DNA from: an uncultured Prevotellaceae bacterium
Lineage (GTDB): Bacteria; Bacteroidota; Bacteroidia; Bacteroidales; Bacteroidaceae
Reading direction: 5' to 3'
DNA: 64,000 bases
Assembly (NCBI GenBank): GCA_900315075.1
Contig: OMXV01000001.1
Coordinates: forward strand, 1-64,000
Below, in pieces: positions 33,954 through 42,732 of this stretch. A program made the translations under genes and the position numbers. How positions within the stretch are numbered: position 1 is the first letter of the stretch; the number at the start of each line of letters is the position of its first letter. Below the pieces are notes generated by a model. That model was not told where the DNA came from and did no database searches. It saw nothing but the letters and a program-made list of their open reading frames with translations.

Positions 33954-34829
33954 ATGGATCTTGACGGAAGAAGAGAAAGTGAGAACTACGAGGATCGCCG
34001 AGGTATGAGCGGCGGTGCCGTGACAGGTATGGGTTTAGGAGGAATCATCCTCTTTGCCTTGATATTTTTATTGTCGGGTAAGTTTGACCTTGGCAGTCTT
34101 GGCGACATCATGTCAGCCGGTAATGATGCTCAAGAGGTCACAGAGAGAAATTCTGATGGGCAAGCCCAGCGCCAAGCCAGTCCTGAGGAGGAGAAGCAAG
34201 TGAAGTTCTGTAAGCAGATACTTGCCAGTACCGAGGATGTCTGGTCGGCAGTTTTCCGTCAAAAATTCAATCGTGAATATCAGCCCCCCAAGATTGTGTT
34301 TTTCACCAATTCTGTACAGACGAGTTGTGGTGGTGCCACCTCTGCCGTGGGTCCATTCTACTGCTCAGCCGACCAGAAATTGTATATCGACTTGTCGTTT
34401 TTCAAGCAGATGGAGAGCCAGTTGGGTGCAAGGGGTGAGTTTGCCCGTGCATACGTGATAGCCCACGAAGTGGGTCACCATGTGGAATACCTTTTAGGTT
34501 CTTTGGGTAAGGCTCATGCTCAGATGCAACAAAGCAGCAAGGCTAAAGCCAACCAAATCAGTGTACGACTGGAATTGCTTGCCGACTATTACGCTGGCGT
34601 GTGGGCACACTACGAGGGTGAGGCCTACAGTTCAATTAGTAATGAAGACATTCGTTCTGCCATCAACTGCGCCCAGAAAATCGGCGACGACATCTTGACA
34701 AAAGGTCAAGTGTCGCCTGAGTCATTCACTCATGGTACTGCAGAGCAGCGTATGCGCTGGCTGAAACGCGGCATGCAAACTGGTGACATGAATACCACCA
34801 CCTTCAATGTAGATTATAACTCACTATAG
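33954..34829 (+). CDS. YpfJ-type neutral zinc metallopeptidase
   Basis: A 291-residue membrane-anchored protein. One transmembrane helix (about 24-41) follows a short charged N-terminus (MDLDGRRES). The zincin motif is VIAHEVGHHVEYLLG (His171, Glu172, His175). The family signatures FTNSVQTSCGGATSAVGPFY and YCSADQKLYIDLSFF and the LLADYYAGVWAH motif holding the third ligand are all present. Length and layout match YpfJ proteins, whose substrate is unknown. Start fixed by the promoter. Confidence 0.9.
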   Translation: MDLDGRRESENYEDRRGMSGGAVTGMGLGGIILFALIFLLSGKFDLGSLGDIMSAGNDAQEVTERNSDGQAQRQASPEEEKQVKFCKQILASTEDVWSAVFRQKFNREYQPPKIVFFTNSVQTSCGGATSAVGPFYCSADQKLYIDLSFFKQMESQLGARGEFARAYVIAHEVGHHVEYLLGSLGKAHAQMQQSSKAKANQISVRLELLADYYAGVWAHYEGEAYSSISNEDIRSAINCAQKIGDDILTKGQVSPESFTHGTAEQRMRWLKRGMQTGDMNTTTFNVDYNSL

Positions 34830-34847
34830 ACGTGGGAGTTTAGACAA

Positions 34848-34894
34848 CAACAATAAGAGGATGTGTCAAAAATGAACACATCCTCTTATTGTTG
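34848..34894. repeat. 19-bp perfect hairpin at a convergent gene junction
   Basis: CAACAATAAGAGGATGTGT at 34848-34866 pairs with 34876-34894. No T-run follows on either side. Its GAGGATGTGTCA core resembles the GAGGGTGTGTCA arms at 18148-18276. Confidence 0.75.
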
Positions 34895-34953
34895 AAATAT
34901 ATGAGGTAAGCGACATTTTTCAGGCGCTGCAAGGTGAGCGGAGCCGTTCTTGC

Positions 34954-35700
34954 TCAACTTTGTTCACTTGCAAGTTTCAATTCTTTTTTGTAGAGTTCTA
35001 TTTCCTCTTGGTCATGTGTAATTACCTCCTTTATGGTATCAGCAGATTCTTTGTAATTTTCCCCCAAGCGGGAATAGATGTTATATGCTTTCTTATAGTA
35101 CTTCAACGAATTTTCCAAATTCGAGATAATTTCCTCGTAATCTCTTTTTTCGTAATATTCTCTCTGCGTAATTATCATACATTGCGAAGCGACACGAAAG
35201 ATTTCCTCATTGCTCCGATAATAAGACAACCCTAAAACCATATATGCCCGTCCAACTTCGTATGAATTTTCGCCACACTTAGGTCTGAGAATGACGAGCG
35301 CAGAGTCAACATACTGTTTTGCTTTATCTATAAATATGCCACATGCCAATGCCATATCCACATATGAATCACCTACGTTAATGCTTTTTGCCCCATACAA
35401 TTTTTTTCTAATAGCAATAGCTTTTTCACAGCATGTTATACCAAAAGAGTATGCATCGGAGTATTGAAAAGAGTTGTCGCATTTTATCATGCCCACATAG
35501 CCATAGAGTTGTGCCATTTCCTCACTTGCACCACCATACTTTTTTTCCAGTTTCTGGAGAGCAAGTTTCAATACCTCACAATTAGTCTCAATGATGCTAT
35601 TTTCATCGTCAAAATTCACATCCGAGTTTTGAGCATTAGCATTCCCACAAACACACATTAATAATAATGTTGTGAATACGTAAATCAAATTCTTTTTCAT
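34954..35700 (-). CDS. Exported TPR-like protein
   Basis: A 248-residue exported protein with a signal peptide (MKKNLIYVFTTLLLMCVCGNANA). The remainder is helical with TPR-type pairs: LYGYVGMIKCDNSFQYSDAY, AKQYVDSALVILRPKCGENS, VGRAYMVLGLSYYRSNEEIF and NLENSLKYYKKAYNIYSRLG. It is probably a periplasmic protein-interaction module. No catalytic motif is present. Monocistronic, under a promoter-like repeated element at 35742-35840. Confidence 0.7.
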   Translation of the reverse strand: MKKNLIYVFTTLLLMCVCGNANAQNSDVNFDDENSIIETNCEVLKLALQKLEKKYGGASEEMAQLYGYVGMIKCDNSFQYSDAYSFGITCCEKAIAIRKKLYGAKSINVGDSYVDMALACGIFIDKAKQYVDSALVILRPKCGENSYEVGRAYMVLGLSYYRSNEEIFRVASQCMIITQREYYEKRDYEEIISNLENSLKYYKKAYNIYSRLGENYKESADTIKEVITHDQEEIELYKKELKLASEQS

Positions 35701-35741
35701 CTTTCTTGCTATTTAAAAAGTTAATATTTTTGTTTTCTGAT

Positions 35742-35840
35742 GCAAAGAAAGTGCAAACTGAGCGCAATCAAGCTTGCTTGTATTGCCGAAGTACAGCCTT
35801 TCTTCTGCAAAGATAAGATGAAAAAGGAGCTTTTTCCAAA
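35742..35840 (-). promoter_or_regulatory. Promoter element with two -7-like boxes
   Basis: On the minus strand, TTTG (35840-35837), a 21-base spacer and TATCTTTGC (35815-35807). Further down lies a second box-like TTTCTTTGC (35750-35742), 42 bases before the start codon. Confidence 0.55.
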
Positions 35841-35912
35841 TACTATCAGCCATACCCCCTGAAACACGTGGGTTTATGGGATGAAATGTGCGTGAAAAGA
35901 GATGAAATGCAA

Positions 35913-37469
35913 CTAACAACTCAGAATAGCCTCTGCGCAACGCTCCCCATCGATGGCAGCGGAGACGATACCACCAGCGTAGCCCGCGCCCTCGCCACAA
36001 GGATAGAGTCCACGGAGGCGGATATGCTGTAAGGTGTCTATCTGGCGTGTGATACGCACAGGCGAAGATGTACGTGTTTCCACCCCGATGAGTACCGCCT
36101 CATTTGTGAGGAAACCGTGGCTGTGACGACCAAAGGTGAGAAATCCCTGCTGTAACCTTTTGACTATAGGTTTTGGCATCCAGAAATGCATCGGACTTGG
36201 TACCAGTCCCGGTGCATATGAAGAATCGGGTAGGTCGTAGCTGAGTTTTCGGTTGACGAAGTCGGCCATTCGCTGTGCCGGAGCCGTCTGCCTCATCCCC
36301 CCCTGTTGCCAACAGTCATGCTCAATTTGTTGTTGAAAGCGCATCACACGCAATGGGTCATCACCATCGATATCCTCGGGCCTCATTTCCACCACCATAC
36401 CGCTGTTCGACCATCGAGAACCACGGTTGCTGGGACTCATGCCGTTGACCACCACTTGTTCTGGTCCTGTGGCAGCAGGAATGACAAAGCCTCCCGGACA
36501 CATACAGAAAGAATAGACTCCCCTACCCTCCACCTGGGTCACAAAACTATATTCTGCAGCCGGCAGGTATTTGCCCCGTCCCTGCTTGCTGTGGTATTGT
36601 ATCTGGTCAATCAATGCTGAGGGATGTTCCAAACGGAAGCCCACGGCAATGCCCTTTGCCTCAATTTCGATGCCAGCATCGTAGAAGTATTGATAGACAT
36701 CACGCGCAGAATGTCCTGTGGCTAAGATGACAGGCCCTTCGAAGACTTTTTCCGTATTGTCGGTAAGTAGCAAAGCCCTGACACCCTTCACACAATCACC
36801 CTCGACAACAAGGTGGGTCATCTTGGTCTGGAAGTGTACTTCACCCCCACATTTGATGATAGTATTTCGCATATTTTCTATGACCCTTGGCAGACGGTCG
36901 GTGCCAATATGTGGGTGGGCATCGGCAAGGATGTCGGTGCTCGCGCCATGCTGGCAGAAGACACGGAGGATTTTCTCTACATTTCCCCGTTTTTTTGAGC
37001 GTGTATAAAGTTTGCCGTCGGAATAGGCACCGGCACCGCCCTCCCCAAAACAGTAATTGCTTTCTCCATCCACGATGTGGTCTCTGGCAATGAGTGCCAA
37101 ATCTTTTTTCCGGTCATGAACATTCTTCCCTCGCTCCAGGACGATGGGGCGCAAACCTAATTCTATCAGTCTTAAGGCAGCGAATAGTCCACCTGGTCCA
37201 GCCCCCACAACTATGACTTGTCGAGCCTCTGACACATCACCATAGGTCACAGGTTCAAAAATGTCATCCTCGGGAAATTCATCTATATACACTCGCACAG
37301 TGAGGTTGACATAGATAGTCCGTTGCCGTGCGTCGATACTTCGTCGCAGGATACGGATATGGGTGATTCGCCGAGCATCGATACCTTTTTCTTGTTCGAT
37401 GTACTCAGATAGGAGTTTTGTCGATGAAGCCTGGCGGGGAAGGACACGGATTTGATATTCTTGGAGCAT
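35913..37469 (-). CDS. FAD-dependent dehydrogenase (COG2509-like)
   Basis: A 518-residue flavoprotein oxidoreductase. An N-terminal ferredoxin-like segment (about 1-80, QIRVLPRQASSTKLLSEYIE) precedes the Rossmann FAD motif VVGAGPGGLFAALRLIELG. EGGAGAYSDGKLYTRSKKRG, ATGHSARDVYQYF and the C-terminal GLYPCGEGAGYAGGIVSAA are typical of this uncharacterised family. Its substrate is unknown. The start at MLQEYQIRV is chosen because the upstream frame consists of translated 7-bp repeats. Likely monocistronic. Confidence 0.88.
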   Translation of the reverse strand: MLQEYQIRVLPRQASSTKLLSEYIEQEKGIDARRITHIRILRRSIDARQRTIYVNLTVRVYIDEFPEDDIFEPVTYGDVSEARQVIVVGAGPGGLFAALRLIELGLRPIVLERGKNVHDRKKDLALIARDHIVDGESNYCFGEGGAGAYSDGKLYTRSKKRGNVEKILRVFCQHGASTDILADAHPHIGTDRLPRVIENMRNTIIKCGGEVHFQTKMTHLVVEGDCVKGVRALLLTDNTEKVFEGPVILATGHSARDVYQYFYDAGIEIEAKGIAVGFRLEHPSALIDQIQYHSKQGRGKYLPAAEYSFVTQVEGRGVYSFCMCPGGFVIPAATGPEQVVVNGMSPSNRGSRWSNSGMVVEMRPEDIDGDDPLRVMRFQQQIEHDCWQQGGMRQTAPAQRMADFVNRKLSYDLPDSSYAPGLVPSPMHFWMPKPIVKRLQQGFLTFGRHSHGFLTNEAVLIGVETRTSSPVRITRQIDTLQHIRLRGLYPCGEGAGYAGGIVSAAIDGERCAEAILSC

Positions 37470-37474
37470 TAAAA

Positions 37475-37509
37475 TTAAAGATTGAAGATTGAAAATTGAA
37501 GATTGAAGA
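37475..37509. repeat. 7-bp tandem repeat (TTGAAGA)
   Basis: Five consecutive heptamers just upstream of the FAD-dehydrogenase start. The same heptamer family occurs at 3103-3125, 6307-6340, 32990-33033, 33737-33771 and 44867-44915. Confidence 0.85.
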
Positions 37510-37598
37510 TTGTGATTCACTAGGATGATTGGGATGGATTGGGAGAGTATTCTCTTACCTCTCACCTCTCATCTCTCACCCCTTACCCCTAATAATAC

Positions 37599-37635
37599 AT
37601 AGAGACACAGAGGTTTTGTTTCTCTGTGTCTCTAT
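37599..37635 (-). terminator. Hairpin terminator downstream of the beta-barrel gene
   Basis: A perfect 14-bp stem (ATAGAGACACAGAG / CTCTGTGTCTCTAT) lies 17 bases beyond the minus-strand stop codon of the barrel gene. Confidence 0.8.
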
Positions 37636-37652
37636 ATTGATAAACTATTGGT

Positions 37653-38258
37653 TTAGAAGTTGATACCGATATTGAAGTCGAGTGAGTGACCGTGAGAGGA
37701 AGCATCGCCGACATCAGCGATATTGGTCACACCAATATGATAAGAAAGTTCGGCATAGAGGTTGTTCCACTCGACGCCACAACCGAGTTTGAATCCCATT
37801 TCAGGATGTTTGAGGTATTTATAGCTACCTGAGATACCCATCGCCAGATAGGGTCCGACATACGGCAGAAAGGCAATGTTTTCTTCAGTGGTGAAGCCAT
37901 ATTTGATAAGCACTGGCACTTCAAGATAGTTCAGATGACCTTTTGGCAATTTAGCCTGGTCGTTTGTCTCGAGATATTTACTCTTGATATTCTTTGCACC
38001 ACGTTCTGTATAGTAGAGACCACTCTCAACAAAGACAGGAGCTGAATCGGTAACACGAATACCAATTACACCACCGAGCGTCATACCTGTGCGCCCACCG
38101 TCTGATTCAATGTCACCACCAATGCCACCAAATGACATACCAAGGCGTAAGCCCCAATAGGTATGTTCCTCATCAAGTGAGAACCCGCCGCTACTAAACT
38201 GTGCAAATGAAGGAGCGGCAAACAAACATGCGATGCATGCAATTAATAGCTTTTTCAT
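37653..38258 (-). CDS. Outer-membrane beta-barrel protein (PorT/OmpW-like)
   Basis: A 201-residue outer-membrane protein with a signal peptide (MKKLLIACIACLFAAPSFA). Eight or so amphipathic strands can be read: YWGLRLGMSFGG, MTLGGVIGIRVT, PVFVESGLYYTERG, LNYLEVPVLIKYGF, FLPYVGPYLAMGI, MGFKLGCGVEW and LYAELSYHIGV. It ends HSLDFNIGINF with the terminal Phe needed for barrel insertion. The YLEVPVLIKY strand is characteristic of the Bacteroidetes porin-family barrels. Specific function unknown. Confidence 0.85.
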   Translation of the reverse strand: MKKLLIACIACLFAAPSFAQFSSGGFSLDEEHTYWGLRLGMSFGGIGGDIESDGGRTGMTLGGVIGIRVTDSAPVFVESGLYYTERGAKNIKSKYLETNDQAKLPKGHLNYLEVPVLIKYGFTTEENIAFLPYVGPYLAMGISGSYKYLKHPEMGFKLGCGVEWNNLYAELSYHIGVTNIADVGDASSHGHSLDFNIGINF

Positions 38259-38410
38259 AATTATATTAGTTTAGATGTTAATGAATTTTATTTGGAGTTT
38301 GGGAGTTTGGACAATACCTTGCCGCTATTGGGACAAATAACTTGTCAACTCGTCTGCTTGTTTACTCGTCTACTAGTTTACTCGTCAAACTTGTCAACTC
38401 TTTTTATAAT

Positions 38411-38419
38411 GCAAAATTA
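38411..38419 (-). promoter_or_regulatory. -7 box of the beta-barrel gene
   Basis: TAATTTTGC on the minus strand, 153 bases upstream of the start. No clear -33 box. Confidence 0.45.
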
Positions 38420-38459
38420 ATGAAAATTTTGGATTATTAAATAAAAATGGTACATTTTT

Positions 38460-38490
38460 CTTGTATTTCGTCGATTATTCGTAATTTTGC
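38460..38490 (+). promoter_or_regulatory. Promoter of the threonine operon
   Basis: CTTG at 38460-38463, an 18-base spacer, TAATTTTGC at 38482-38490. The 57-base leader holds a small CCCC/GGGG hairpin (38511-38527) and an overlapping frame starting at 38509. No run of Thr or Ile codons of a classical attenuator was found. Confidence 0.65.
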
Positions 38491-38554
38491 GCCGATTTTT
38501 AGGAAAAAATGCCCCTTTTGTATTGGGGTTCCAGAATTAACAAAACCATAAAAA

Positions 38555-40990
38555 ATGAAAGTATTAAAATTTGGCGGAACGTCCGTGGGTTCCGTTAAGA
38601 GTATTCTTAGTTTAAAACGTATTGTAGAGGCAGAGTCGAAACGACAGCCCGTGATTGTAGTAGTCAGTGCCCTCAGCGGCATTACCGACAAGTTGATTAC
38701 CACCTCCCGTCTCGCGCTCAATGGTGATGAGCGTTACAAGGCCGAGTTTGAAGCCATGGTTGACCGTCATTACAAATTGATTGACACCATCATCACCGAA
38801 CCCCGCAAGCGCGAAATTCTTTTCCACACCATCGATTCCCTTTTTGAGCAACTGAAGAGCATTTTCTTCGGTGTCTATCTCATTCACGACCTGAGTGAGA
38901 AGACTCTCGATGCCATCGTCAGTTATGGTGAGCGCTTAAGTAGTAACATCGTGGCTACACTCATCAAGGGAGCCCGTTGGCATGACTCTTTCCAGTTTAT
39001 CAAGACCTACCGCAAGAACCGTCTTCACACCCTTGACAGCGAACTCACTGCCCAGCTGGTGAAAGAAGAGTTTGCCGAACTCACCAAGGTGGCTCTTGTG
39101 CCCGGCTTTATCAGCCGTGACCGCGACACTGGCGAAGTAACCAACTTAGGTCGTGGTGGCAGCGACTACACCGCCGCCATTCTTGCTGCCGCCCTCGATG
39201 CCGAGGTACTTGAGATATGGACTGACGTCGATGGATTTATGACGGCCGACCCTCGTGTAATCAAAACTGCCTACACTATCAACGAACTGAGTTATGTCGA
39301 GGCGATGGAACTTTGCAACTTCGGTGCCAAAGTCATCTATCCCCCTACTATCTACCCTGTCTGCGTCAAGAATATCCCCATCAAGGTCAAGAACACCTTC
39401 AATCCCACCAATCCTGGCACGATTATCAAACAAGAGGTGGCCAACGACCAAAAACCCATCAAGGGCATCTCCAGCATCAGCGGCACGACGCTCATCACCG
39501 TCACCGGTCTCTCCATGGTCGGTGTTATCGGTGTCAACCAACGCATTTTTACAGCATTGGCAGCCAACGGAATCTCGGTATTCATGGTGTCGCAGGCATC
39601 ATCCGAGAACTCCACCTCTATTGGTGTGCGCGACGAAGACGCAGACTCTGCTGTGGCCGTGCTCAACAATGAGTTTGCCAAGGAGATTGAGACTGGCGCC
39701 ATGTTCCCAATGCACGCAGAGCAAGGTCTTGCCACTATCGCCATCGTGGGTGAGAACATGAAGCATACACCTGGTATCGCCGGTAAGTTGTTTGGCACAT
39801 TGGGACGCAGTGGTATCAGCGTGATAGCCTGTGCACAAGGAGCTTCCGAGACCAACATCTCGTTTGTTGTAGATGGCCGTTTCCTTCGGAAATCGCTGAA
39901 TGTGCTCCACGACTCATTCTTCCTGTCAGAATACAAGGTGCTCAACCTTTTTATCTGCGGTATCGGTACCGTGGGCAGCAAACTTATCGAGCAAATCCGC
40001 TCACAGTATGAGGAATTGAAAGAGCGCAACCGACTGAAACTTAATGTAGTGGGCATAGCAAGTTCGAAGAAAGCTGTATTTTCTCGCGATGGCATCGACC
40101 TTGACCACTACCGTGAGATACTCGAAGCAAGTGAAGCCAGCGACAATCGTCGTCTGCACGATGAAGTGATTGCGATGAACATCTTCAACAGCGTCTTTGT
40201 AGATTGTACTGCCAGTAAAGATGTCGCCGCCCTCTATCAGTCGTTCTTAGAGCACAACATCAGCGTGATTGCCGCCAACAAGATAGCCGCATCGTCGAAA
40301 TATGACAATTATCTCCACCTGAAACAGACCGCCCTGACCCGCGGAGTGAAATTCCGCTTCGAGACCAACGTGGGCGCTGGTCTGCCAATCATCGGAACCA
40401 TCAACGACCTACGTAACAGCGGCGACCGCATTCTGAAAATTGAAGCCGTACTCAGTGGCACATTGAATTTCATCTTCAACGAGATTTCCGCAGAAGTGCC
40501 ATTCTCAGAGACCGTTCGTCGCGCCAAGGAACAAGGCTACAGCGAGCCCGACCCCCGCGTTGACCTCAGCGGCACCGATGTCATACGTAAATTGGTTATC
40601 CTCACCCGTGAGGCAGGCTACAAAATTGAGCAGGAAGACGTGGAGAAGCATCTCTTCATCCCCGACAACTACTTCAAAGACAGCCTCGACAATTTCTGGG
40701 TTCGCCTGCCCGAACTTGACGCGGAATTTGAGGAACGCCGGAAGGAATTGGAAAGTAAGGGCATGCGCTGGCGTTTCGTAGCGGTGATGGACCACGGCAA
40801 AGCCAAAGTGTCGCTGCAAAGCGTTCCACAAGGCCATCCTTTCTACAATCTCCAGGGTAGCAACAACATCGTGATGCTCACCACGGAGCGTTACAAAGAG
40901 TTCCCCATGCTCATTCAGGGCTATGGTGCAGGAGCCAGTGTCACCGCCGCCGGTGTCTTCGCCAATATCATGAGTATAGCGAATATATAA
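38555..40990 (+). CDS. thrA: Bifunctional aspartate kinase / homoserine dehydrogenase I
   Basis: An 811-residue cytosolic enzyme that catalyses the first and third steps from aspartate to threonine/methionine. The aspartokinase domain (about 1-290) starts MKVLKFGGTSVGS and contains NLGRGGSDYTA. Two ACT-type regulatory domains (about 305-455) carry ITVTGLSMVGVIG and IAIVGENMKHTPGIAGKLF. Homoserine dehydrogenase (about 465-811) has the NAD(P) motif LFICGIGTVGSKL and the catalytic region LSGTLNFIFNEIS. The length equals that of E. coli ThrA. It leads the operon, with the ApgM-like gene starting two bases after its stop. Confidence 0.97.
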   Translation: MKVLKFGGTSVGSVKSILSLKRIVEAESKRQPVIVVVSALSGITDKLITTSRLALNGDERYKAEFEAMVDRHYKLIDTIITEPRKREILFHTIDSLFEQLKSIFFGVYLIHDLSEKTLDAIVSYGERLSSNIVATLIKGARWHDSFQFIKTYRKNRLHTLDSELTAQLVKEEFAELTKVALVPGFISRDRDTGEVTNLGRGGSDYTAAILAAALDAEVLEIWTDVDGFMTADPRVIKTAYTINELSYVEAMELCNFGAKVIYPPTIYPVCVKNIPIKVKNTFNPTNPGTIIKQEVANDQKPIKGISSISGTTLITVTGLSMVGVIGVNQRIFTALAANGISVFMVSQASSENSTSIGVRDEDADSAVAVLNNEFAKEIETGAMFPMHAEQGLATIAIVGENMKHTPGIAGKLFGTLGRSGISVIACAQGASETNISFVVDGRFLRKSLNVLHDSFFLSEYKVLNLFICGIGTVGSKLIEQIRSQYEELKERNRLKLNVVGIASSKKAVFSRDGIDLDHYREILEASEASDNRRLHDEVIAMNIFNSVFVDCTASKDVAALYQSFLEHNISVIAANKIAASSKYDNYLHLKQTALTRGVKFRFETNVGAGLPIIGTINDLRNSGDRILKIEAVLSGTLNFIFNEISAEVPFSETVRRAKEQGYSEPDPRVDLSGTDVIRKLVILTREAGYKIEQEDVEKHLFIPDNYFKDSLDNFWVRLPELDAEFEERRKELESKGMRWRFVAVMDHGKAKVSLQSVPQGHPFYNLQGSNNIVMLTTERYKEFPMLIQGYGAGASVTAAGVFANIMSIANI

Positions 40991-40991
40991 A

Positions 40992-42227
40992 ATGAAACAT
41001 ATAATAATATTAGGCGACGGCATGGCCGACCATGCTGTGGAACGCTTAGGAGGAAAAACTCCTCTGGAATATGCCCATACCCCCTACATGGACCTTCTTG
41101 CCCGCGAGGGGCGCACAGGAAGACTCATTACTGTCCCCGAAGGTTTTTCACCAGGTTCGGAAGTGGCCAATACAGCCATTATGGGATATGACTTGTATCA
41201 AGTGTATGAAGGTCGTGGTCCGCTTGAAGCAGCCTCCATCGGCTATGAGATGGCTCCCGATGACATGGCCATCCGTTGCAACATCATCACCCTGAGCGAC
41301 GGAAACATCAAGAATCACCACGGTGGCCATCTGACCACTGCCGACGGCACCACACTCATCCAATATCTTGACCATGAGTTAGGCAACGAGCGTGTGCGTT
41401 TTATTCCTGGTATTCAATACCGCCATCTGCTGGTCATCCGTGGCGGCAACAAACATATTGTATGTTCTCCTCCCCATGACCATCCCGATGAACCATGGAA
41501 GCCATTACTCGTGCGTGCAGAGGAGAACGCTCCGCAAGAAGAAGGACGCATGACAGCCCAGGAGACCGCCGACCTCATCAACGAGCTCATCCTACGGTCA
41601 CAAGAATTGCTCTCTGTGCATCCTCTGAACCTTGCCCGCCAGGCCGAGGGGCATTCTCCAGCCAACAGCATCTGGCCATGGAGCCCAGGCTACCGTCCGT
41701 CGATGCAGACCATCAGCGAGATGTTCCCGCAGGTGAAATCGGGCAGTGTCATCTCTGCGGTCGATCTTATCAAGGGTATCGGTCACTATGCAGGACTACG
41801 CATCATCGAGGTTGAGGGTGCTACAGGACTCTACGACACCAACTATGAAGGCAAAGCTGCCGCTGCCATCGACGCCTTGCGTGGCGAGGACTTCGTGTTC
41901 CTGCATGTGGAGGCAAGCGACGAGGCAGGTCACGATGGTGACCTCGACTTGAAAATCCGCACTATCGAATACCTTGACGAGCGTATTGTCCGTCCTATCT
42001 ACGAGGAAGTCCAGACGTGGGAGGAGCCTGTATGTATCGCCATCCTTCCCGACCATCCCACTCCCGTGGAAGTACGCACCCACCTTGCCGAACCTGTCCC
42101 GTTCATCTTCTGGCATCGCGGCATTGTTCCCGACACTGTCATGCGGTATAGCGAGCGCGACTGCGTCGCCGGCCACTACGGTCTGCTCCGTCTCCAAGAA
42201 TTCATGAAGAATTTGATGGAGATTTAA
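40992..42227 (+). CDS. ApgM-like alkaline-phosphatase-superfamily protein, probable homoserine kinase
   Basis: A 411-residue protein of the archaeal-type cofactor-independent phosphoglycerate mutase group (IILGDGMADHAVE, metal-binding Asp; EVANTAIMGYDL with the Thr/Ser nucleophile region; VEASDEAGHDGDLDLK; LPDHPTPVEVRTH metal site). It sits between thrA and thrC where a GHMP-type ThrB would be expected, and no thrB is present in the window. A subfamily of ApgM-like proteins in this exact context has been proposed to be a replacement homoserine kinase. Function is therefore inferred from context more than from motif. It begins two bases after thrA, so it is translationally linked. Confidence 0.85.
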   Translation: MKHIIILGDGMADHAVERLGGKTPLEYAHTPYMDLLAREGRTGRLITVPEGFSPGSEVANTAIMGYDLYQVYEGRGPLEAASIGYEMAPDDMAIRCNIITLSDGNIKNHHGGHLTTADGTTLIQYLDHELGNERVRFIPGIQYRHLLVIRGGNKHIVCSPPHDHPDEPWKPLLVRAEENAPQEEGRMTAQETADLINELILRSQELLSVHPLNLARQAEGHSPANSIWPWSPGYRPSMQTISEMFPQVKSGSVISAVDLIKGIGHYAGLRIIEVEGATGLYDTNYEGKAAAAIDALRGEDFVFLHVEASDEAGHDGDLDLKIRTIEYLDERIVRPIYEEVQTWEEPVCIAILPDHPTPVEVRTHLAEPVPFIFWHRGIVPDTVMRYSERDCVAGHYGLLRLQEFMKNLMEI

Positions 42228-42241
42228 AAGTTAGGTCTTTG

Positions 42242-42732
42242 CTTTGTCACGAATTTTAGAATTTGAGAATTATTTTTCTTCATCATGAGTGAGCGAGGCA
42301 ATAAGGTCTTCTTTTTCTGAAGTGAATGTGAGATTAAGTCTTTTCTTTGACACGAACAAGAATTGTTTTTCTTTGTCACGAATTTAAGAATTTGAGAATT
42401 ATTTTTCTTCATCATGAGTGAGCGAGGGAATAAGGTCTTCTTTTTCTGAAGTGAATGTGAGAGTTAAGTCTTTTCTTTGTCACGAACAAGAATTGTTTTT
42501 CTTTGTCATGAGTGAGCGAGGGAATAAAGTCTTCTTTTTCTGAAGTGAATGTGAGAATTAAGTCTTTTCTTTGTCACGAACAAGAATTGTTTTTCTTTGT
42601 CACGAATTTAAGAATTTGAGAATTATTTTTCTTCATCATGAGTGAGCGAGGCAATAAGGTCTTCTTTTTCTGAAGTGAATGTGAGAACTAAGTCTTTTCT
42701 TTGTCACGAATTTAAGAATTTGAGAATTGGTT
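42242..42732. repeat. Long direct repeats (about 130-bp unit, 4.3 copies) with TCACGAATT cores
   Basis: Units start with CTTTGTCACGAATTTAAG at 42242, 42371, 42501 (lacking a 36-bp block), 42595 (lacking a 26-bp block) and 42699 (partial). Each contains CATGAGTGAGCGAGG and TCTTCTTTTTCTGAAGTGAA. The partial fifth copy runs into the start codon of the GxxExxY gene. Confidence 0.92.

Noticed and set aside
35713-36000. 95-codon minus-strand frame beside the FAD dehydrogenase
   Set aside because: It overlaps the dehydrogenase end in another frame and reads through a promoter element; a recurrent non-coding sequence is more likely.
42242-42732. Possible CRISPR array
   Set aside because: The units are about 130 bp and almost entirely identical, with no unique spacers and no cas genes.
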